Shown here: piece after piece, positions 36,401 to 46,083 of the stretch
Layout: every line of letters starts with the position of its first letter
Position numbering within the stretch: the stretch's first letter is position 1
Origin: Oikopleura dioica
Lineage: Eukaryota; Chordata; Appendicularia; Copelata; Oikopleuridae
NCBI GenBank assembly: GCA_907165135.1
Contig: OU015568.1
Coordinates: 10,734,501-10,798,500 of the forward strand
Length of the DNA stretch: 64,000 nt
Direction: 5' to 3'
Translations under genes and position numbers: made by a program
Notes under the pieces: model-generated
The model's input: only the letters and a program-made list of their open reading frames with translations
Database searches by the model: none
What the model was told of the DNA's origin: nothing

Positions 36401-36438
36401 GTTTATTTTCTGGTGTACAAAAATGATGAAGAAACGAG
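30496..36438. other. About 6 kb without recognisable genes; possible regulatory DNA
   Basis: No open frame here shows a domain, splice pattern or signal peptide. Given that genes elsewhere in the window are usually under 400 bp apart, the size is striking. Several copies of the K50 homeodomain (Otx/Pitx-type) core GGATTA/TAATCC are visible: 30973, 31373, 31744, 34445, 34522, 34534, 35137 and 35149. Motifs such as GCTAAGCCGATT recur near 32990 and 33400. The unseen 5' exon and promoter of the BTB-HMG gene should lie at the left end. A 6-bp-arm inverted repeat sits at 33361-33422. Confidence 0.45.
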
Positions 36439-37403
36439 TTAGAAATTTAGGTCAAAGTTGACGCCAAATCGAGGCGCTTGCCATTGCAGAGCGTTGAATT
36501 GACATCCGATTGTGCATTTGATCTTTTCCAAAGTTCCAAGGTCCAGAAACTGAAGAGAAAATTGTAAATTGTTCAAACATCGAACTACTCACCGCGGTCT
36601 GGGCAAAAGAAACTTCTCCGTTGTGGTCGACTTTCGCATAAAGATCAGCTTTCGGTAGTCGCTTTTTCACCGCCAGAACGAGACTATGCGAGGAATTTCC
36701 CTTTGACCAGCCGTACTCGATTCCTCCCTCTGCTGTTTCACCGGCCTAGAAGTTGACCTTGAGCACGAGCAATTTATAATGCTATGAGAAAAAACCTGAA
36801 TTAATCCAATTTTAAACTTGTTGAAGTCGGTCTCGAGCGATACATTCTTCGTTGGGTTGAGTGTATATTTTAAATTCCGCGGCTGGAAGAGCTTGCCATT
36901 GAGCTGGGCGGAAGCGTCGCCGTAAATCCCCTTCAAGTTGATTTTGGCTTCTCTGGGCGCGCTGTAGTCAATGTTGGCTGATCCTCTTAGATAGGAAGAA
37001 ATTAGCTCTAATCTCGTTGCGTTGCCAAATTTGCTCGTTTCCGGAACAAAAGAAACAACATGGTTCAGCTTTAAGAATCCGTTGATGTCTTTCTTCACGT
37101 CGAGTTGGAAGGTCCTTCCATCGAAGGAATACGACGATGGAACAGAAAACGATGGCTAAAGCTTTTTTTTTTCATGGAAACAAAAAGACTGATGATTACC
37201 TGCAAGACTCCTTTTAGGAGATCATCAGAGGATGAGCGTAGTGTGCATCCGATATTTTCCCCTTTCGACGATGCTTTGAGAGAAAAATCGGAGCATTTGC
37301 AGCTCGATTTGACGGATCCAGGGCTGAAGGGCTAGAAATATTTACATTCTGCTTTTGATTATTTCTTTTTAGGTACCGCCTTAAGCTTTTTTGTTAGGTT
37401 CAT
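36439..37403 (-). CDS. vdac: VDAC-like mitochondrial porin, divergent
   Basis: Outer-membrane beta-barrel channel for ATP and metabolites. A tiny first exon at ATG 37403 encodes MNLTKKLKA. A GT-AG intron leads to PFSPGSVKSSCKCSDFSLKA, and further exons follow with LNHVVSFVPETSKFGN, GSANIDYSAP, NLKGIYGDASAQLNG, GLIQAGETAEGGIEYGW, LYAKVDHNGEVSF and RFGVNFDLNF at the end. The alternating polar/apolar strands and their order match VDAC from about strand 2 to the end. The total is about 250 aa against the usual 283, and the N-terminal helix is shortened. It lies 390 bp downstream of NOC2L on the same strand. A fast-evolving VDAC is the best reading. Confidence 0.75.
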
Positions 37404-37793
37404 AAACACGAGTACACAAAACGATCGATTTACCTCTATAAAAATCATTCGTTATGTAAAGAAGTTTCATCGAGATACACACTCCTACTATTTCAGACTT
37501 TCTTATTTATCATAATGTCTTTTAGTCGCAACTGCGAGTCAAGTCAGCAGAAAAATCTAGGGCGCTATTTACATCCTATTATCACTTACCACGTTCAAGA
37601 CGTTCGGACTTGGCTGGTCAAACTCATCAAAGTACTCCATCCTTACTCTCTTTTTATTCAATTTATCAAAAATTACTCGATTTCAACCTCCTATTTTCTT
37701 TGAAAAACAACGCCGGAAATGATGATTTACGAACGAGAACTTTCTTTGATGATTGTTTTTGATTTATTTTCAGGTAGAATACCAGTCGACAGC
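37404..37793. other. Intergenic region
   Basis: About 390 bp between NOC2L (3' end) and VDAC (5' end), same strand. AT-rich; a few short frames but nothing supportable. Confidence 0.4.
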
Positions 37794-40700
37794 TTAGAAT
37801 GTATCAAGACTGAATTCTTCCACTTTATCCTTCTTTCCTTTCGTAAGTTTCTTCTTTTCTGACTTCGACATTCTCGAAATATCAACTTCTGGCTCTTCTG
37901 CTTCTTCGTCTTCTTCTCTTTCACCATCTATAATTGTCGGTGAAAAAGTCTTAGCTCTTTCATTCTTACCTGATGCATCGGAGTCGACATTCTCGGCCAT
38001 TCTTTCGAACTCAAGTCTGTTCTTTTCTCGCTCAGCTTGGCCTTCCTCGGATTCCAGGTACTCTTTGAGTCCCTTTTCTGCTTTGGGAATGTGTCCTTGC
38101 AGCTTCTCTTTCCTCTCCTGAATTGAAAATTAATAATTATTCTTGCTCTCGGTAAGGCGAAAAACCTGATCTTTGGCTCGTTTATATGATGCAAGCTCTG
38201 CCATAAGAGGAGTGCCTTCATCATAAATCTTCTTTTGCCATTCTTGAATTTCTTCCAGCTGATGAGGTTTCAATTTTGACTGAATGTAACTCGTAACTTT
38301 TTCTAACGAATGGACAGTACCTTTTCTCTTCGGTTTCAATGTACTCAATGTTCTTCTCCATAATCCCATGAAGCTTTTTGATGCTATTCCTGTGACTTTT
38401 ATTCTTCGTATCCTAACAAGAATCAAAGCGATGATCTAACAAGATTCCTACCTTTGAAAACTCTCGCATACGCTTCATCGCCATTCTGACAATTTCTGGA
38501 AAGTCGATTCTGTGGCTAATAGCAGCTGAGTACGTAAATGCTACATCATAAAGCTCATCCAGGATTTTGTCTGGTAATCTGCGATAATTTTTGATAAAGA
38601 CAGTAACCTTCTGATCTTTACCGTTTATTGTTGACTTGGCCCGAAGAGAGCTTCAAAGCAATTTGAAAGTCCGGAAGAATGTTTCCCTGATTCAAGTCAC
38701 CTTCCATGAGGACTTGTTGAGATGGAGCCTTCGATCCAGTGGGCAAGAACTTGAACAACTCGAGAATATACGGCCAGAGAGGGATGTACTTTTGCTCCGG
38801 TCCACAGAGCAGCAGGGCACATCTGATCATATGAAAGGTCAGAGGCGAAAGTCTCGGCGAGCCGGAGATAATGTCGAAAACACCGAAGATGATCTGGATC
38901 AAAGGAAGATAGAGCTCGTCCAGCGCTGGAGTCGTCACAAGAATCTTCGACTTTTACAAGGGCTTACGTAACGATGACGTCACGCTTATCTCAAACTTGA
39001 TCGGGTAAAAACGCCAAAGAAAAAAATACAAAAAAGAGGTGAAAATGCAGGCGAGAGTCAAGTTTATCCATCGAATTGCCGCTGTGAGCGGGTGCTCGGC
39101 AGTCGCTCTTGGCGCGATCGGGGCTCACAAGGTAAATTTAAAAAACTAACTGAATGAAAACTAGAATTTTAACGCTTCATGTTTGTATCTAAGGTAAAAC
39201 CCGTCACCCAAACTCATCAATACGAAAGCTACACGACCGCCAACCGATATCATTTCTATCATACGATGGGCCTCTTTACTGCACAATTTTCCTCCTATCC
39301 GCTACTTACAGCTGGCCTTTTCGGCGTCGGAATGCTGATGTTTTGCTCTGCCGCTTACATGGAAGGCCTTACTGAACTTCCAGATCTGGAAGGCGCGTCC
39401 TGGGCCGAATACATGAAGAGAACGAAAGACGAGCATAAATTCGTCTTTCTCATGCCGGTCGGAGGCACCTGCTTTATGCTCGGCTGGCTCTCCCATATCT
39501 TATAAATCTACTTCTATCTTTCGAAATTTCGTAAGCCCTGTACCCATAAAGAAACTGCGGATAAAAATTGCCAATTACAAATCGTCCTTCTCGTATCTTT
39601 CGAAGCATTCATTAGCGCTTTTCTGAGGTGAATTGCCAGCTGACGAATATACAGGAATCCGTGTTGATAGCTGAATAATCTCAATTAAAAAGCACTTTAA
39701 AATTTCTTAATTGGAAAGAAATGGCGAAATTTTTTGATTGAAAAATTGCGAGATAATTGCTTACCATACGACGTCGTTTAATTTATAAAGCTCGATCAGG
39801 CAGTTCTGCATGAAATAAATATTCGGCAAGGTGCTTGTATTGACAAATTTGGCATTTGCAAGGTAGGCTTTGTACATCATTCGCATTGTGCCTTCAACTG
39901 CATCCGGTTTATGTCGCAGGACTTTATGAATCGTTAGGAAGGCCTGTACTCGTTGAGTCTGCTCCTCCGATTTCGCCCAGACTCCGACGACTGCTTTTAG
40001 GAGAGGCTTCGTCATGGTGGAGGCCATGAACAGAATGGAAGTGTTTCTGATAGTCGTGAGCAAATTATTCTGAGCACTCTTATCCAGCAATCGTTCGAGC
40101 AGCGCCAGATAGGCCTTGAGAAGCAATTTGATCGGCCGCCGAAGCTTTTTCCAAAGTTTGTGTTGCATGAGCTGGCCTGGTTTTGAGTTTTCTTCCAACT
40201 CGAATAATTTGAAAAGGCAGGGAGGCACTTTTGCGATCGCAGCGGTGCACAACTCTGGGAAAAGATTTCCAGTCGTTTTCACTTTGGACAGGAACTTCTT
40301 GTCGTGCTTGTTTTTCTCGCCACCGTCTCTTGAATCCAACTGCACGATGCTCGAGTATAACGTTGTCGCTATTCTGTCAACTGGTCTATGAAAGCCGGAT
40401 TCCAGTTGTTCGATCCAACTATTCAGTTTTTCCGAAGTAATGAGCTTTTTGTCCGACTCAGGATCATCCATTTCCGCCTCGTCGTTATCAGAATCATTAT
40501 CGAGCTGGAGACCCCCATCAAAATCCATTTCATCGAGTTCTTCTTCGTCTGAGCTCATTTCGGCGAAATGACCCGCATCTGACTCTGGATCATCTTCCTT
40601 TTCTTCAGATGGCTCTTGATCCATTTCTTCCTCTTCATCATCAGAAAAATCAACGTCGTTTTCAATCTTATCGAAAAGCTCTTCTCCTTCATCATCTTCC

Positions 40701-41020
40701 ACAGAATTTTTGTCTTCTTTTTCCTCCTCGGAATCAGAGCCTGACAATTCGTGATCTCCATCTGCGAAGTCTAAGAATTCCTGATCAACGCCTTCTCCTT
40801 TCAAAAACTCCATGAAGTCTTCTGTGCTTTCCGCTTCAACCTTTTCTTTAATGGCAGGTGCTTTTGGCGCTGTTTTCTTGCTTCCACTGTTTGGTTTAGC
40901 GGTTGCCACTTTAGCTGGCTTAGTTTTGGTAACTTGAGGCTTTGAAGCAGTCACAGAGACTCCGCTATCGCCATCAAGAAGGGCCGATAGTTCTTTACGA
41001 CTTCGCTTCCTCTTCACCAT
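37794..41020 (-). CDS. noc2l: NOC2L nucleolar complex protein 2 homologue
   Basis: Needed for maturation and nuclear export of the 60S ribosomal subunit; animal NOC2L also inhibits histone acetyltransferases. ATG 41020 starts MVKRKRSRKELSALLDGDSG, then a long Glu/Asp-rich region (about residues 100-215). The conserved helical domain follows (WIEQLESGFHRPVDRI, ... LPNIYFMQNCLIELYKLN), continuing after an intron with YQHGFLYIRQLAIHLRKAL (near 39650). The next part (LPLIQIIFGVFDI, YIPLWPYILELFKF) starts near 38960. The intron between about 39565 and 38960 holds the whole TMEM256 gene on the other strand. The C-terminus is charged (RMSKSEKKKLTKGKKDK) and stops at 37794. Confidence 0.9.
39045..39505 (+). 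CDS. tmem256: TMEM256 (DUF423) membrane protein, nested in NOC2L intron
   Basis: ATG 39045 encodes RIAAVSGCSAVALGAIGAHK, the typical DUF423 start, then a 65-bp GT-AG intron. The second exon has NRYHFYHTMGLFTAQFS, LLTAGLFGVGMLMFCSAAYM and the C-terminal GGTCFMLGWLSHIL. Three or four membrane helices are expected. The function is poorly known; bacterial and animal members are small inner-membrane proteins, the animal one mitochondrial in surveys. A soluble loop around LEGASWAEYMKRTKDEHKF is longer than in human TMEM256. The gene lies antisense inside an intron of NOC2L. Confidence 0.88.
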
Positions 41021-41491
41021 TCTATAAGATTTCAAGGTCAAATACTTCCCCCTTCTTCTCCCGATCATTAGCCACACGACTTCCCACCTCGTCCCTAATT
41101 AGCCCTTTTGATGTATCTACTTATTGATATTTATTTAACATTCCTAGAGAGCCAGCCCGACAAAATTAACATCCAAGTGAGAACCGACCAAAGCGAATAT
41201 AAAGGCGGCAAAGATGGATACATCAGTAGAGAACAAGGAGAACTATTATTGAGATCAGGGCGATGTCAACCATTCTGTTACTAAAGGTGGACAGATATTT
41301 TAACTCCAGAAGTACACAATGGTTGAGATTGCACCGATTCACGCTCGACCGAAATACTGAAAAGCCTGCAATAAAATAGAGACACAGAAACGAAGAGTTT
41401 TTCTCGAGGAGATTTTGATAGCGGAATCGTCAAAATTGTCAAAGAGAAAGACTCAAAATGTGTACAAGTCCAGAATTCGAATAGTCTGTAT
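41021..41491. other. Intergenic region between RPL21 and NOC2L
   Basis: About 470 bp upstream of NOC2L and downstream of RPL21, same strand. Open frames here lack splice or domain support. No RNA gene is seen. Confidence 0.4.
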
Positions 41492-42069
41492 TTAGATAAT
41501 GAATTCGTATGGAATAGGGGCGACCATCTCGGGTTCTTTGCCGAAGAGCTTGACGGTGTGAGCAGGTCGGGGCTGGACGTTGATTCGCTTGACATCAACG
41601 AAGGTGCCGGCCTTCTTGGCCTCAGCGATTCGAGCGTTGTTGGTCTTGACTCGGTCGAGGAAACCCTGTCGGGACTTGGAGTGTCGGACGTGCTCGATTC
41701 GGAGGTTCACTCGCTTGGCGATGATTCGTCCGTTGTGCTACAGCAGTGATCAGAAATTTGACGACAGAGGGAAAAATACCTTCTTGTTGACGATAACACC
41801 GACGGCCTTTCGAGAGACGTTGAAAACTCGGCCAGTGGTTCCGTGGTAAACCTTGTGGGGCATACCCTTCTGGACGGCACCATCACCCTTGATGTCGACG
41901 ATGTCTCCCTAAAATCAACTGTAAGGATTCGCTTACAAGCTGCAAAAAGCTCTCGCTTTACCTTGTGGTAGTTGGCGAAGTAGGTCTTCAAGCCAATAAC
42001 TCCCTTCTTTCGGAAGTCCTTGGAGAACATGTATCGGGTACCACGACGAGTACCTTTAGGGTTGGTCAT
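41492..42069 (-). CDS. rpl21: Ribosomal protein L21 (eL21)
   Basis: Large-subunit cytosolic ribosomal protein. Start ATG 42069: [19 protein letters not shown], then [12 protein letters not shown] first intron (about 41911-41960) joins to [19 protein letters not shown] and [18 protein letters not shown] second intron (about 41740-41778) joins to [20 protein letters not shown]. The end is [24 protein letters not shown], stop 41492. Length about 160 aa and motifs match animal eL21 throughout. Confidence 0.97.
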
Positions 42070-42638
42070 TGTGTCCGGTTTTCAATCTAAACAACACGTT
42101 CGTGGATAACTTTATAAGCAGGTGAAATGTAATTGCAGTGGCGACTTGTGCAAATTAGGGTTGGTCATTCGTTCGGACAGTATGTTTTTACTAGCAGTCT
42201 TTTGAGAAGTGATTCAATCTTCCTCTTGAAGAAGTAGTACATTATCACAATGGGATGTTTCCATTGAGGTCGTGCTTTCGTGGCGAATCATTCCTTCTAT
42301 CTGCTGGCTTTCAGCAACATCTTCGTCTTCGTCTTTTCTTTCGACAAGGGTTTTCCCTTGTCGTTCGCAATCTATTCGGAAACTCGCCCCATGAAGGGAC
42401 GAGTATTGCCATTAATCTGCGTCTTGCATTATGAGACGGCTGATGACCATCAGACATCAACCAATCTCTCATTCGAAAGATCCTCAAGCTGGGGATCTTC
42501 AGTCTTCTTCGAATCATCTGAAGACAGCAGCGAACCCAAAGGCCCGCCACTGCCTCCACATGTCGTCGCTACATTCGGGTGTCCGGGACCGGCTGATCCC
42601 GTCAGTCTTTCTCGCATTCTTTTTCTCCATTTATTTTC
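42070..42638. other. Region between RPL21 and the next orphan gene
   Basis: About 570 bp. It includes the RPL21 promoter and an open minus-strand stretch around 42440-42615 rich in Ser/Asp/Glu (SSDDSKKTEDPQLEDLSNE). That stretch could be an extra 3' exon of the neighbouring orphan, but no clean splice links it. A long plus-strand frame overlaps and is judged a shadow. Confidence 0.35.
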
Positions 42639-43442
42639 TCATTTTCGTCTCTTCTTTAAGACAATGACTTCCTCCTCTTCTTCCGACGACGAGGAAGCTT
42701 CTCGAATGGCTCGCTTCTTCGGCATGAGCTCATCGAAGAGCGCACCCATTTGGCAGGGTTCTTGTTCTGGTGCGCTCTTCACGACTTCTCCTGTATCTTC
42801 CGCCTGAAGTGTTGCTGGTTTTGGCGGGAGATCAAGAGCATCGCCGGACTTTACTTTTTGAGAATTTTTAATTTGAAAATTTAACTAACTTTCTTAGATT
42901 TGAAGCAAAGAAAGATAGCGTAGTAATCATACAAAATAATAAAAATCCTTTCCTATCAAAGACCTGATAGTAGCCAAACAAGTCACTGCCGCCAATAAAT
43001 TCGGCAAATAACCGTCCCCCATCCGAATCTCCAGCATGCTTTCTTTCGCCGCGAATTCGCACTTTCGCACGACTTCTTGGACGTCTTCTTCGCTCATCCT
43101 GGTGACACGGTCGGGGGCCTTTTGGTTCGACTTCAGCAAGAGGCCATGAGTTGTTAGGCAGCGGACGACGGAGGACAACGCTTTGTGGAATTTGAAGCTC
43201 CTACAGGCGTTCTTCATCTTGTAGACTAAATAATCATTAGCAGCTTTATTTTTCTAAATCGTCTAATAAAATTGATCCGATAAAATTCGAAGAATAAAAT
43301 AGAAAGTTTCCGTCAATGACTCATCAATAGAAAATCTGCTAGAATTTCTTCTCTTACCTATGCATTTCAAATACACAGCCTCTTTGGTGAAGTTTCCGCC
43401 ATCTCTGCACCAGATAATTCTCTTGTCCTCTGCCGAAGTCAT
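42639..43442 (-). CDS. Hypothetical protein with helical N-terminus and acidic tail
   Basis: ATG 43442 starts MTSAEDKRIIWCRDGGNF. A GT-AG intron (about 43354-43226) joins in frame to YKMKNACRSFKFHKALSSVV and SEEDVQEVVRKCEFAAKE. The last exon reads SGDALDLPPKPATLQAEDTG, then a run of Glu and ends VIVLKKRRK at 42639. The link from the second to the third exon (about 42957 to 42860) has no GT donor at the right phase and would need a GG-AG border. The third exon could therefore belong to something else. No family is recognised; the acidic run plus KKRRK suggests a nuclear protein. Confidence 0.5.
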
Positions 43443-43830
43443 CGACGTAGTAACGAGCAAAAGCGTAATTCTTTCTCGGCGGCGAATCTCACTCCACGGT
43501 GTGCGTCCAACGGGGCTTCTGATTGGCTACTGCGCCAGCGTCGTCACGGGAGTGGCTGGTTCTCGAAAGAAACTTTTCTGAGGCACCAATTCGAATTTTT
43601 CAATTTCTCTAAAAAGCGAAAACGCGTCAAAGACAAACCCACCGAGATCTTTATCTAAGAGATAATAACTCGTTTTCGGTATAACTTATTTATAAATTTT
43701 CTTATAGTAAACAGGAGAATTTTCTGAAAGGCTAGAGAATTGATTTTTGAAATGCTTCTCATCTGTCCCAGGAATATCTGCTCCCGAATTTAGATGTATT
43801 TTCTCACTTTCAGGAAGAACTGAAGAAAAG
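43443..43830. other. Intergenic region
   Basis: About 390 bp between two minus-strand genes. It contains the start region of the orphan at 43442 and no supportable gene of its own. Confidence 0.4.
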
Positions 43831-44130
43831 TTAATAATCTTCAGATACAGTCATCTTCTTACTGAATGGTTTGAAGGGGAAAAATTCCTGTATTTCGTCT
43901 TTTGGATTGTCCTCTCCAAGATTATGCATCCGCAAATTTAAATAATGTAGAACTTCTTCATATGAAAGAACTTTCTCTTCGACTGGATCGTAGAATCCTG
44001 CGATTTTGCGGACACAGGATTGATGAATCTGTCCGAATTCTCTTGATGTTCTCAGGTTCCGATTTCGATACAGGTTGCTTCCTTTTGTGTAGAATTCCAT
44101 CGTTTCTTTTATTCTTTCATAGAACCACAT
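43831..44130 (-). CDS. Hypothetical protein, 99 aa, last gene of a tight cluster
   Basis: Single exon from ATG 44130 (MWFYERIKETMEFYTKGSN) to the stop at 43831. It is basic and helical in the first half (YRNRNLRTSREFGQIHQSC) and acidic near the end (LGEDNPKDEIQEFFPFKPF). There is no membrane segment. The start is only 15 bp after the stop of the IMMP-like gene, which strongly suggests co-transcription. Joining the two open frames by splicing always creates a stop, so they are separate. Its neighbour hints at a mitochondrial role, but nothing in the sequence shows this; a later Met (residue 11) could be the true start. Confidence 0.55.
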   Translation of the reverse strand: MWFYERIKETMEFYTKGSNLYRNRNLRTSREFGQIHQSCVRKIAGFYDPVEEKVLSYEEVLHYLNLRMHNLGEDNPKDEIQEFFPFKPFSKKMTVSEDY

Positions 44131-44145
44131 AAATCCTCAACATTT

Positions 44146-44795
44146 CTACTTACAAAAATTCCACAGAATCTCGTCTCTACCTAATCTTTGATTCGTATAA
44201 AATGGTCGAAAATCCGTGTCGTCCGTCCCAAGCCACAAATGTTCCTTCCTGATTTCTATCTTGCATCCCTGTATCCTGACAGTATCACCCTCAGTTCCCA
44301 GTACCCTCAACACCGATTTGGGCTCGCGAAAAGAAGACAATAGCATTTTGTTGGGCTCGTAGCGGTGTCGTTTGTTCATCATTTTTTCGACCAAAACTGC
44401 ATCTCCTGCAGCAGGTTGCTCGTCGGATAAGATTGGGAATATGGAAGGACACCTGCTCGTCAGTAAGAACTCGGTGGCTTGAAGAGAGTTGAAAGAGAAC
44501 TTTTGAGAAGACGGCAATACATATAGGTATTGCCAATACCTATATTTTTCGGTGAAATTCCTTCCTCACGCCATAGTTTCCAAAGAACTGGGAGCGCGTT
44601 TATCTGAGGCTGGTGGAGAGCCGCGTACAAGCAAGAAATCCCCAGGGTAAAACCGTATACAAGAAATCGAAACTTATCAAGTCTCTTTTCGGCTTCGCGG
44701 GTAAACTTCCAATCTTTGAGCTTGAACTTCTGATACCTGAGGACTTTTTGGAAGGAAAACTGTTGAGCTGCGTTTCGCGTGATCAAGGAATTCAT
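44146..44795 (-). CDS. immp2l: IMMP2-like inner-membrane peptidase relative lacking catalytic Lys
   Basis: ATG 44795 starts MNSLITRNAAQQFSFQKVLR, then a membrane segment (FLVYGFTLGISCLYAALH). A 62-bp GT-AG intron is followed by RCPSIFPILSDEQPAAGDAVLVE, which corresponds to the catalytic-Ser box of signal peptidase family S26. Then EPKSVLRVLGTEGDTVRI corresponds to the box that normally holds the catalytic Lys (KRVIGLEGD in IMMP1/2). Here the Lys position is Leu and two residues are missing. HLWLGTDDTDFR matches the later HIWVEGD box. The Ser is kept but the Lys is lost, so protease activity is doubtful. ATG is preceded by TCTGTCTTCAGA, a trans-splice-like acceptor; FEX ends 82 bp upstream. 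Confidence 0.65.
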
Positions 44796-44877
44796 TCTGA
44801 AGACAGAATAAATTGGCGGTTTCAATCAGTTCGAAATTGAGGTACAGAAAATCAAGAAGAGCAAAGAACTGAATCAT

Positions 44878-45877
44878 TCACTGAATCGCCAAATCAATAG
44901 CTAGAATAATGCAACTGAAACCGTTTGCGACAACAATTGTGCATAAAATATAAACATATCGTTTGTCCGATGGAAGTTTGCAAATATCATTCACAAAAGA
45001 AGAAATCGTTGTTAAACTGGAGCAAAACCCCGTGAGAACTCCTCCCAAAGTCCACTTCAAGTGATCGAAAGAGTTGACTTCTTCGGTCAGATTCGTGTTT
45101 CGTCTGATAACAACGAAGAGTATTGAATAAATAATGCTCCCGAGAATATTCGCGAGAAATGTTCCAAGAGGATATCCTCGCCAGCCGTTGAACTGCTTTC
45201 CAAAAAAATGCCTGAGAAGCGCTCCGAAAGGACCAAGAAGTGTGGCGAACCAAATAAGACTTGAAAAAATAAGTCGTCAAAAATAAAAAAGTACGCAAGT
45301 TTGGTTACCGTGTTTTCTCAAAAATACCGCACAGGAAAGAAAACAAGACAACGAGCAATCCAAACATTATCCTCGTTGTTATCAAAAACTTCGAAGAAGA
45401 ATCGATCGCTTTTAGCTCGCTCATCTTTTGACCAAGATCTTTGCCACAATTCAAGGCTCCAACGAAACAAAATAATCCGACTATCCACGTTACAATAGAA
45501 GTCCCCTTTTCATACGAACCAAGGGAAGAATCAAAGAACGTTAGAGCTTGTTGATGATTCCATCCTTTCAAGGCTCATTTTTGTTCAGAGTCTGAACTTC
45601 AGACAAACATTTCCCGATAAATAAAGCCTTGCCCTGAAAAAGTAGTGAAACAACCGCAAAAGCCAGTTGTCAATCCCGTTGCTATCAATGATTTCCTCAA
45701 GTTGCCAAAGAAGCCGATGAAAAAACAACCTGCCAAGTTGGAGAAAAACGACGAATAATAAGGATGACCCTGGAATGTTTCAATAGGCAAGGCCAAACGA
45801 TCAAGTCCTATTCTTGCTAAGACCCCGAAAAATCCGAATAACGAGATCGTTACGATTTCTGAAGCCTGCGATGACAT
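44878..45877 (-). CDS. fex: Fluoride exporter FEX (two-domain CrcB/Fluc)
   Basis: Eukaryotic fluoride channel that expels F- across the plasma membrane. ATG 45877 (MSSQASEIVTISLFGFFGVL) follows CTTTTAGAA, a trans-splice-like acceptor. Domain 1 shows GFFGVLARIG, FFSNLAGCFFIGFFG and the signature GFCGCFTTFS. Domain 2 shows GPFGALLRHFFGKQ, PLGTFLANILGSIIY and GVLTGFCSSLTTISSFVNDI. Each domain has about four membrane helices, with a linking helix (ITTRIMFGLLVVLFSFLCG), as in yeast and plant FEX. The second signature has CSSLTTIS in place of CGGFTTFS, the usual asymmetry between halves. The intron at 45565-45633 needs a GG-AG border. Stop 44878. Confidence 0.9.
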
Positions 45878-46083
45878 TTCTAAAAGACAACGGCTCTTGA
45901 ATGGATTCAAATTTCCGATTGTTTAAAATGTGAGTGTGTCGTGATTTATGGCAGTTGGGTCCTGTTTTGAAGCAAAATGGTACAGGGTTGAACTCTTACT
46001 GCCTCTTTTGTTAGGCGCGAGTTTCCTACAGGAAAAAATGTGACAAGGAATAAAGGTGTCTGGTGAACTTATATTTTACATGT

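Noticed and set aside
42280-42807. 175-codon plus-strand frame
   Set aside because: Overlaps better-supported minus-strand coding sequence, has no recognisable domain, and its residues look like a shadow frame.
43831-44517. Fusion of the IMMP-like gene with the downstream 99-aa frame
   Set aside because: Every plausible acceptor after the GTAAGT at 44150 creates an immediate stop; two adjacent genes fit better.
44291-44536. Alternative frame through the IMMP-like exon
   Set aside because: Would follow from a 40-bp intron but destroys the GDAVLVE and HLWLGTDD motifs; the 62-bp intron keeps them.
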